DNA of 25,398 bases from an uncultured Mycoplasma sp. (lineage in GTDB: Bacteria; Bacillota_I; Bacilli_A; Mycoplasmatales; Metamycoplasmataceae), in the NCBI GenBank assembly GCA_947040465.1, contig CAMRBO010000003.1, forward strand, positions 1 to 25,398, read 5' to 3'. Below are positions 18,490 through 25,398 of the stretch, piece after piece. The notes under the pieces were generated by a model that was not told where the DNA came from, ran no database searches, and saw nothing but the letters and a program-made list of their open reading frames with translations. Made by a program: the position numbers and the translations under genes. Numbering within the stretch: position 1 is the stretch's first letter; the number at the start of each line of letters is the position of its first letter.

Positions 18490-19470
18490 ATGTCATTAAA
18501 AAATATGAATCCTGTTGCTAAAAAATCTTTATTCGCTTTTATAATAGCTATTTTTTGTGTCACTTTAATTATGCTAATTTATTATCTTGGAACACCGGGA
18601 AAAATATTGGGTTTAGTAATATTCACATTAATTTCCGTTTTTACAATATTTGAATTTTCCAATTCTTTTAAAATCCCTATATGAGCCAAATTTTTTATTC
18701 CTCTTTCTGGTGCATTTATTATGCTGACTCCATTTAATACTGATTTTATTAATTTCATTATTACTCCAAATAATGAATTAACATCCTTGGAACCCGGTTC
18801 TAAATTTGAAGATATACTTATTATTCTTCTTCGTGATCAATTTATGTTTTCTGTTAATGATATTCCAGGAATAGGTTTTCCAATATTGGCCACAATTATA
18901 TTGATTCCTTGTTTTTTTATTAAGGATAAGTCAAAAATAATTTCAACATTTCTGACATTATTATTAGGCATCATTTTAATTACATTTTCTATCAAGTTTT
19001 TGTTTTACTTGATAATATTACAATTCTCATTAATTATAACTTTAATTTTATCAGTTGTTTTGGTGGATACATTCGCCTATTTTGGTGGAAAATTATTTGG
19101 AAATAAATTATTTAAAAAAAAATTAGCTCCCAATATTTCTCCTAATAAAACTATAGAAGGTGCAATCATCGGTTATTTTGTATCTTGTGCATTTTTGTTT
19201 ATAATATTTGGATTAAATTTTGCTCAAATACCTGGCGGAATTAATTTTGGAAAATTAGGTGGAATTAACACATGAATATTATTGTTTGTCGCTCCTATTT
19301 CAATTCCTATTGTAGCTATTATGGGAGATTTATTATTTTCATTTACAAAAAGAAAATTAGAAATAAAAGATTTTTCTAACTTGTTACCTTCACATGGTGG
19401 TATTTTAGATCGTTTCGATTCATTAATATTAGTGGTATTTATTTTTTCATTTTGTATATCTTTTGCATAA
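18490..19470 (+). CDS. cdsA: Phosphatidate cytidylyltransferase (CDP-diglyceride synthase)
   Basis: Makes CDP-diacylglycerol from CTP and phosphatidic acid for phospholipid synthesis at the membrane. The 326-residue integral membrane protein has several hydrophobic segments and the complete family signature near the C-terminus, residues 284-310: S-F-T-K-R, then K293-D294, then LPSHGG (299-304) and D307-R-F-D310. The upstream LVDTFAYFGGKLFG and ISPNKTIEGAIIG motifs are also typical. UGA-Trp codons at 18682 and 19273 interrupt the standard-code frame. Linked to pyrH-frr upstream and polC downstream, an order shared with many Firmicutes, although the usual dxr and rseP-like genes are absent. Confidence 0.96.
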
Positions 19471-19487
19471 TAATTGAATATATTTTA

Positions 19488-19493
19488 TATAAT
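19488..19493 (+). promoter_or_regulatory. Promoter -10 box of polC
   Basis: TATAAT ends seven bases before ATG 19501, and no ribosome binding site follows it. Transcription from the expected distance would begin on or next to the A of the start codon. Confidence 0.6.
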
Positions 19494-19500
19494 AAAATTT

Positions 19501-22500
19501 ATGAATAAAGCATTTATTAATTTTTGTAAAGATATAAAATATGAAATACCAGAATATCTTTTAGAGTCTGAAATTTTAGATGCAATTTTTGTTGATAATA
19601 AATTTGATATAACATTTAATTTTTTTTCTATACCAATTATTGATGATTTAAAGTTTTTTTTAGATAGTATAAAACAAAACTTTTCCTTTAAAGTTAGTTT
19701 TAATATAACCTATATGAATAAAAATTACACATTACAAAATATTTATGATTATTTATTATTTTCGTTTTCATTTTTGCAAAACGAAACAATTGCGAATATA
19801 ATATCCAAATCAGACTTAAATTTTAATGATTTTAAAAATTTAAAAATTGAAGTTCATTCTAATAATAAATTGAGAATATTGCAAGAAAAAAAGAATGAAA
19901 TTATGAGTAATTTATCTAAATTTGGATTTACAGGTTTCGAAATAATTTTTATTGACTTATCATCGCATGCAATAATAGAAAAAATCTTAGCAGAAGAATC
20001 CAAAAATGAATCAGGACTTTTAAAAAGCATTGTTGACAATAAAAAAGATGAAAAAACCAATTCAAACAAATTTTTACAAAATAAAACCACTTCCAAAAAA
20101 TACTTTTCAATGAATATGGAAGAATTTTATATATCAGAAGAAACAAATTATATTTTTGAGGGTGTTGTCTTTAAAAAAGATTTATTCAAAACAAAAACAA
20201 ATATGAATATTCTAACTCTTTCTATAACTGATTATTCAGAAGCAATAACAATTAAAAACTTTATTAGAAATGAATCAGATTTAAGTCAATATGAAAATAT
20301 TGATATTGGTGTAAAAATAAAAGTTTTTGGAGAAAAAACGATTGATTCTTTCACGTCAAAACCCATTTTGGTTTCTAGAAAAATGGAAATTTTAGAAGAT
20401 CAACAAAAAACAGTAGATGGCCACAAAATAAAAAGAGTAGAATTGTCTATTAGAACTTCAATGAGTGTTATGGATGGTTTTAAAAAACCTGAAGATTTTT
20501 TAAAACATGCAAAAGAATTGGGGCATAAAGCGATTGGGATTGTTGATTTAGAAAATGTTCAATCATTTCCTAATTTATACAATGAATCTAAAAAAATGAA
20601 TATTAAACCAATTTATGGTTCCACCTTTAATGTAATCAATAAATTAAACCAATTTGTTGTCAATCCTAATGATAAAAACATAAAAGATGAAACATATGTT
20701 GTATTTGATTTAGAAACCACAGGCTTATCTCCTAGATTTGATGAAATTATTGAATTTGGTGGGGTTAAAATTAAAAATGGAATTATTATTAAAAGGTTAC
20801 AATTTTTTATAAAAGGAGAAAAACCTATTTCTAATTTTACTACTAACTTAACCGGAATTACACAAGCTATGGTTAATGGAGGAATATCTGAAATTGAAGG
20901 AACTAAAAAAATAATTGATTTCATAGAAGATTGTACATTAGTTGCACATAACGCTTCTTTTGACATTGGGTTTTTAAAAGAAAAAATATATAAATATAAT
21001 TTAAAGGAATTAAAAAATCAATGATTAGATACTCTAGCAATTGCTAAATTTTTAATCATATTTTCTAAGTCATATAGATTGGAAATAGTTTGTAAAAAAT
21101 ATGGAATATATTATGATACAGAAGTAGCTCATAGAGCAGATTATGATGCGGAAGTTTTATCGCTTCTTTGGTTGAAATTTATTGATGAATTAACTTTAAA
21201 AAATATAATAACATTTAAGGAGTTATTTCTTACTGAATCATCTGAAGTTCATAAGAAAAAATTTTCAAATCAAATAACTATATTGGCTAAAAATCAAAAA
21301 GGTCTTAAAGAACTATTTCAATTTATTTCTGAAGCATCTACAGTTAATTATCATTCTGAACCAAGAATATTCTTTGATGAATTTCAAAATACAAAGAATA
21401 TTTTAATTGGTAGTTCAGGAATAAAATCAAGATTATTAGAGAGAGTTTTTAATGGAACGACAGAAGATATAATTAATGAAATTAAAAAATATGATTATAT
21501 TGAGATTCCTAGACCTCAACTTTTTGTCCATCTTGTTAATAGGGGAGCGATTTCACAAAAAGATTTAGAGTTTTCATTGAAAGACTTAATATATAAGTCT
21601 AGGCAATTAAATAAACCTTGTGTTGCAATTGGTGATGTTAGGTATATTGAGGAAAGAGAAAGTATACTTCATAATGTTTATATAAATGCCAAGGGTCTAG
21701 AAGGGAAGAGACATTATTTATTTAAATATAAAGAAATTCTTCCTATTTACCCAAGTCAACATTTTTTAAGTACCGACGAAATGTTGGATGATTTTAAGTT
21801 TTTAAATGATGAAAAATTAGCTTATGAAATAGTTGTTGAAAATACAAACATGATTGCAGATCTTATCGATGAAGATATTGAAGTAATTAAAAATAAATTA
21901 TATACTCCTAAATTTGATGACTCTGATAATAAATTAAGTGATTTAGTTTATAAAAAAGCACATGAAATTTACGGAACAAAATTACCAGATATTGTTAGAA
22001 AAAGAATAGAGCGAGAGTTAGAACCAATTATTAAGTATGGTTTTTCAGTAGTCTATTGGATTAGCCATGTTCTTGTTGCGAAAAGTCTGAAAGATGGGTA
22101 TTTAGTTGGTTCTAGGGGTTCTGTAGGTTCTTCTTTGGTTGCCACTCTTGCAGAAATCACAGAAGTTAATCCATTAATTCCTCATTATATCTGTAGAAAT
22201 TGTAAACTATCAGAATTTTTCTCAAATGGAGAATACATTTCAGGTTATGATTTACCTGAAAAAAAATGTCCAAAATGTAATGATATTATTATGGATAGGG
22301 AAGGTCAAACTATTCCTTTTGAAACATTTTTAGGTTTTAATGCAGACAAAGTTCCTGATATTGATTTGAATTTTTCTGGAGAGTATCAAAACATCATTCA
22401 TAAAGAAGTAAAAAACATTTTTGGTAGTAGTCATTGCTTTCGAGCAGGAACTATTTCTACAGTTGCATCAACAACTGCTTTCGGATATACAAAGAGTTGG

Positions 22501-23799
22501 AGAGAAGAACAAGGAATTAATAAATCTGATTCATTTACTGAATTTGTTACAACTCAAATAACAGGGACGAAAAGAACTTCTGGGCAACATCCAGGAGGAA
22601 TAATAATAATTCCAAAAGAATATGATGTTGAAGATTTTACTCCAGTAAATTTTCCTGCAAATGATATATCTTCAGAATGACAAACAACTCACTTTGACTT
22701 TCATGCAATTCATGATAATGTTTTAAAATTAGATTTACTAGGACACGATGATCCTACTGCAATTAAATTATTACAAGAATTAACTGGTGTTTCTCCAAAA
22801 GATATATCTTTTTCCGATCCTCAAATAATTAAAATATTTTCTTCAACAGAACCTTTTGGAATTAAGTCGGAAGATATTAATGGAGAAAAAACAGGAGCGA
22901 TAGGAATTCCTGAATTCGGAACAAAGTTTGTTAGAAAAATGTTGCTCACAGCTAATGTATCTTCTTTTGCAGATTTAGTTTCTGTTTCTGGTCTTTCTCA
23001 TGGTACTGATGTTTGAAGTGGAAATGCTGAAGACTTGATTAAAGAAAAAAATTTAAAATTAAAAGATTTAATATCTTGTCGAGATGATATTATGGTTTTT
23101 TTAATTCAAAAAGGTATTGATCCATTGAAGTCTTTTCAATTAATGGAAAAAGTTAGAAAGGGCATGGGTTTAATTCCAGATGAAGAATTATTATTAACAC
23201 AACATGGAGTCCCACAATGGTCAATAGATTCATTAAAAAAGATAAAATATATGTTTCCTAAGGCTCATGCAACAGCATATGTAATGATGGCTTGAAGAAT
23301 AGCGTGATACAAACTTTATTATCCTATTGAATATTATGCTACCTATTTTTCAACTAGGTCAGACCATTTTGATATTGAAACATTAGTTTCTGGAAAAAAA
23401 TATATTCTTGAAAAATTAAAAGAACTATTGTTGAGGCAAAATAAACGTGATGAAAATAAGTTAACATCAAAAGAACAAGCTTTAATAATAAATTTAGAAG
23501 TGGCCAACGAAATGTTTGCAAGAGGTTATATTATCCAAAATATTGATTTATATAAATCAGATTCTTTTAAGTGATTAGTGGAAAGAGAAACAAAATCATT
23601 AATACCTCCATTTATAAGTTTGGATGGTCTTGGAAACGCTGCAGCTGAATCTATTGTGGAGTCTCGAAAAAATGGTGAATTTTATTCTATTCACAATTTT
23701 TCTAAAAGAACTCAAGTTAACAAAACGATAATTATAAAAATGAAGGAAATGAAAGTATTTAAAGATCTTGATGATACAGATCAAACAACATTATTTTAG
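19501..23799 (+). CDS. polC: DNA polymerase III alpha subunit, PolC type, with degenerate PHP domain
   Basis: Main replicative polymerase of low-GC Gram-positive lineages; 1432 residues, continuous with UGA-Trp. In order: N-terminal and OB regions, first half of the PHP domain (from about 312), inserted DEDDh exonuclease, rest of PHP, then polymerase. The exonuclease is intact: DLE (403-405), HNASFD with Asp488, His544 and Asp549. Polymerase aspartates are Asp953, Asp955 (PDIDLNFSGEYQ) and Asp1078 (LDLLGHDDPT); the CxxC zinc module precedes PDID, and QHPGG and MFPKAHATAY are present. The PHP metal ligands are lost: the HxH motif is Ser316-Ile-Arg318, TDH is VDL350, GDVHY is GDVRY715. ATG 19501 is preferred over in-frame TTG 19474 because of the promoter position. 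Confidence 0.97.
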
Positions 23800-23801
23800 T
23801 T

Positions 23802-24422
23802 TTATAAAATTTTTGTTCCATGAAATTGTGTCGCTTTAGTTAACAAAGATATATTTTCTAAATTATCTTTGTTAACACTTCCGCCAATAAGTATTTCAAT
23901 TTTGTCACCAAATTCATCAATTATTTTATTGATTGATTCAATATTTTCAATAGCAGGTTTATTGCCACCTTTAGTTAAAATTCTAGTAAATCCCAGTTTT
24001 ATTAAAATTGGAATATCTCTTTTATAATTATTCAAAGTATCAATAGCCATATGAAAATTATATTTACAGTCTTTTAAATTTTTTATCAATTTTTCACAAG
24101 CCATTACATCAATTTCATTAAATTCATTTATAAAACCAAAAATGAATTCTGTTGCACCTATTTTTTTTAATTCATTTATTTGATCAATCATTAAATCTAA
24201 TTCTTGGTTATTAACTGAAAAGTTATCATTAGTTCTTATCATTATTACTTGATGAATATTGGAATTTTTTTTAATGTATTTAAATAATTCAATTTTGGGC
24301 GTTAATCCACCTTTTGATAAATCATAACAAGTTTCAAATCTATCAGCTTTTTTATCAATGAAGTATTTAGCTTCTTCTATTGTTCCTATACAAGCTTCTT
24401 TAATTATTTTATTTTTATTCAT
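23802..24422 (-). CDS. cutC: CutC family protein
   Basis: A 206-residue TIM-barrel protein of the CutC family. Family landmarks are KEACIGTIEEAKYFIDKKADRFE in the first strand-helix unit (described, positions 8-30), ETCYDLSKGGLTPK, FHMAID for the usual FHRAFD, RILTKGGNKPAIENI, and IGGSVNKDN. The usual RPRGGDF loop reads RTNDNF. CutC was named for copper tolerance in E. coli, but a direct role in copper handling is disputed and the true reaction is not settled, so I would not assign one. Its stop lies two bases from that of polC. The ATG at 24422 follows a TATAAT box by seven bases with no ribosome binding site. It is divergent from nagB. Confidence 0.85.
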   Translation of the reverse strand: MNKNKIIKEACIGTIEEAKYFIDKKADRFETCYDLSKGGLTPKIELFKYIKKNSNIHQVIMIRTNDNFSVNNQELDLMIDQINELKKIGATEFIFGFINEFNEIDVMACEKLIKNLKDCKYNFHMAIDTLNNYKRDIPILIKLGFTRILTKGGNKPAIENIESINKIIDEFGDKIEILIGGSVNKDNLENISLLTKATQFHGTKIL

Positions 24423-24429
24423 AATATAA

Positions 24430-24440
24430 ATTATATTATA
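24430..24440 (-). promoter_or_regulatory. Overlapping -10 boxes of cutC
   Basis: Two TATAAT boxes overlap by one base on the minus strand (24440-24435 and 24435-24430). They end 12 and 7 bases before the ATG at 24422, giving a leader of about five bases or none; no ribosome binding site is present. Confidence 0.5.
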
Positions 24441-24501
24441 TTGTTATTAAAGTGTTAAAATTATATATATTAAATTAAATATAAGTAAAAGGAAAATTAT
24501 A

Positions 24502-25257
24502 ATGAAATTATTTTGTAGAAAAAAGAAAATGGAATTTAAGGGTTTTGTAAGTGATATTGAAGCATCAAATTATGTAGCTACAGAAATGTTAAAAGAAATC
24601 AAAAAACAAGAAAAAATAAACTTAGGTTTAGCAACAGGTTCTACACCAGTTTTGTTGTATAAGGCACTAATAAAAGACTTTAATGATAATAAAACATCTT
24701 GAGATAAAGTCTCAACATATAATTTGGACGAATATTTAGGACTTCCTAATGGACATCCTCAAACATACAAAGAATTTATGGACAATGAATTATTTTCGGG
24801 TGTTAAAGTAGATTTAAAAAATACACATTTTCCTGCAGTTGATCAAAACTATGATGCATTAATTAAATATAATGGTGGAATAGATGTTCAAATATTAGGG
24901 ATAGGAACAAATGGTCATATTGGTTTTAATGAACCAGGATCACCATTAAAATCCGTAACGAGGGTTGTCGATTTAACTGATGAAACAATTGAGGTAAATG
25001 CAAAAAAATTCTTCAATAACGATATTTCTCAAGTTCCAAAAACAGCAATTTCAATGGGGTTAGATTCAATATTAAAATCTAAAAAAATATATTTGTTAGC
25101 TTTTGGACATTCTAAAAAAGAAGTTATGAAAAAATTATATAATTCAAAAAAATTCGATATCAATTTTCCAGCAAGTGCTTTGTTAAAGCATAATAATGTC
25201 ACAATAATATTTGATAAAGAAACAGAACTTGATAAAGAGATTGCGCTTGATTTATAA
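24502..25257 (+). CDS. nagB: Glucosamine-6-phosphate deaminase
   Basis: Converts glucosamine-6-phosphate to fructose-6-phosphate and ammonia, feeding amino sugars into glycolysis at the substrate of the pfkA product. The 251-residue frame contains UGA-Trp at 24700. Family motifs: GLATGSTP (phosphate binding), NLDEYLGL, the active-site loop GIGTNGHIGFNEPG with its His and Glu, and AISMGLDSIL. Asn replaces the Asp found in the E. coli loop, a common variant in Gram-positive enzymes. AAAGGA (24488-24493) eight bases upstream supports ATG 24502; an internal ATG at 24529 would remove the first strand. It overlaps the following nagA. Confidence 0.96.
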
Positions 25258-25398
25258 AAACGCATTGATAGTAACAAAAGATTTTTCATTTGTAGGATTT
25301 ATTGAAATAGATGATTTAGGAATTGTTAATAATATTCAAAAAGGAACAACTGATAAAAATGGTGTTGATTGTAAAGGAAAAATAATAATGCCTGGTTT
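25236..25398 (+). CDS. nagA: N-acetylglucosamine-6-phosphate deacetylase, 5' part only (runs off the window)
   Basis: The last 150 bases encode the N-terminus of NagA, which removes the acetyl group from N-acetylglucosamine-6-phosphate to give the substrate of NagB. The visible residues (YKNALIVTKDFSFVG, then a VDCKGKIIMPG strand) match the first beta-sandwich of the amidohydrolase family just before its metal-binding H-x-H, which lies beyond the window. The most likely start is TTG 25247, six bases after AAAGAGA (25234-25240); TTG 25241 is also in frame but too close to it. The entry begins at the ribosome binding region; coding starts at 25247 and overlaps nagB by 11 bases. No ATG or GTG is available upstream of the conserved region. 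Confidence 0.8.

Noticed and set aside
1..25398. Search by eye for tRNA or rRNA genes, CRISPR arrays, insertion sequences or prophage genes
   Set aside because: No cloverleaf-like GC-richer stretches, spaced direct repeats, transposase motifs or phage genes were seen; genes are nearly contiguous, and the largest gaps are about 190 bases (8273-8462) and 161 bases (5377-5537).

Overview
The window reads as a gene-dense stretch of a mollicute (Mycoplasma-type) chromosome. It is strongly AT-rich, gaps between genes are short or absent, and UGA must be read as tryptophan. About twenty reading frames look broken under the standard code but become full-length conserved proteins once UGA is Trp; for example, the invariant Asn-Trp-Lys of triosephosphate isomerase uses UGA. 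UGG is also used, more rarely. With UGA = Trp there is no frameshift, pseudogene, insertion sequence, tRNA, rRNA or CRISPR array that I can see. Gene content and order (gmk-prpC-prkC-rsgA-rpe; pyrH-frr-cdsA-polC; tandem leucyl aminopeptidases) fit the hominis-group mycoplasmas. A leucyl-tRNA synthetase lacking its whole CP1 editing domain is known from Mycoplasma mobile, so that species or a close relative is a reasonable but unproven guess.

Layout. 61-3825 (+): tight operon gmk, PP2C phosphatase, Ser/Thr kinase, rsgA, rpe. 3889-5376 (+): unrecognised protein with two copies of a degenerate HNH-like module. 5538-7251 (+): glycolytic pair tpiA-pfkA. 7259-8272 (-): unknown protein with one membrane anchor. 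8463-10001 (+): MATE-type transporter. 10040-11935 (+): leuS without an editing domain. 11990-14701 (+): two tandem M17 aminopeptidases. 14698-15711 (-): lipoprotein. 15799-17158 (+): ftsY and ylxM. 17210-19470 (+): pyrH-frr-cdsA. 19501-23799 (+): polC. 23802-24422 (-): cutC-like gene. 24502 to window end (+): nagB and the start of nagA.

Functional picture. The genes cover nucleotide supply (gmk, pyrH), protein phosphorylation (kinase and phosphatase), ribosome assembly and recycling (rsgA, frr), sugar metabolism (rpe, tpiA, pfkA, nagBA), translation (leuS), membrane protein targeting and phospholipid synthesis (ftsY, cdsA), peptide use (aminopeptidases) and replication (polC).

Expression signals. 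At least five genes (gmk, leuS, ftsY, polC, cutC) have a TATAAT box only 7-10 bases before the start codon and no Shine-Dalgarno sequence, which predicts leaderless mRNAs. Others (prpC, tpiA, the first aminopeptidase, pyrH, cdsA, nagB, the lipoprotein) have ordinary ribosome binding sites. Three convergent gene pairs leave -4 to 7 bases between stop codons, and I found no convincing intrinsic terminator.

The points most worth following up are the editing-free LeuRS, the PolC whose PHP domain has lost its metal ligands while its exonuclease is intact, and the duplicated HNH-like protein.
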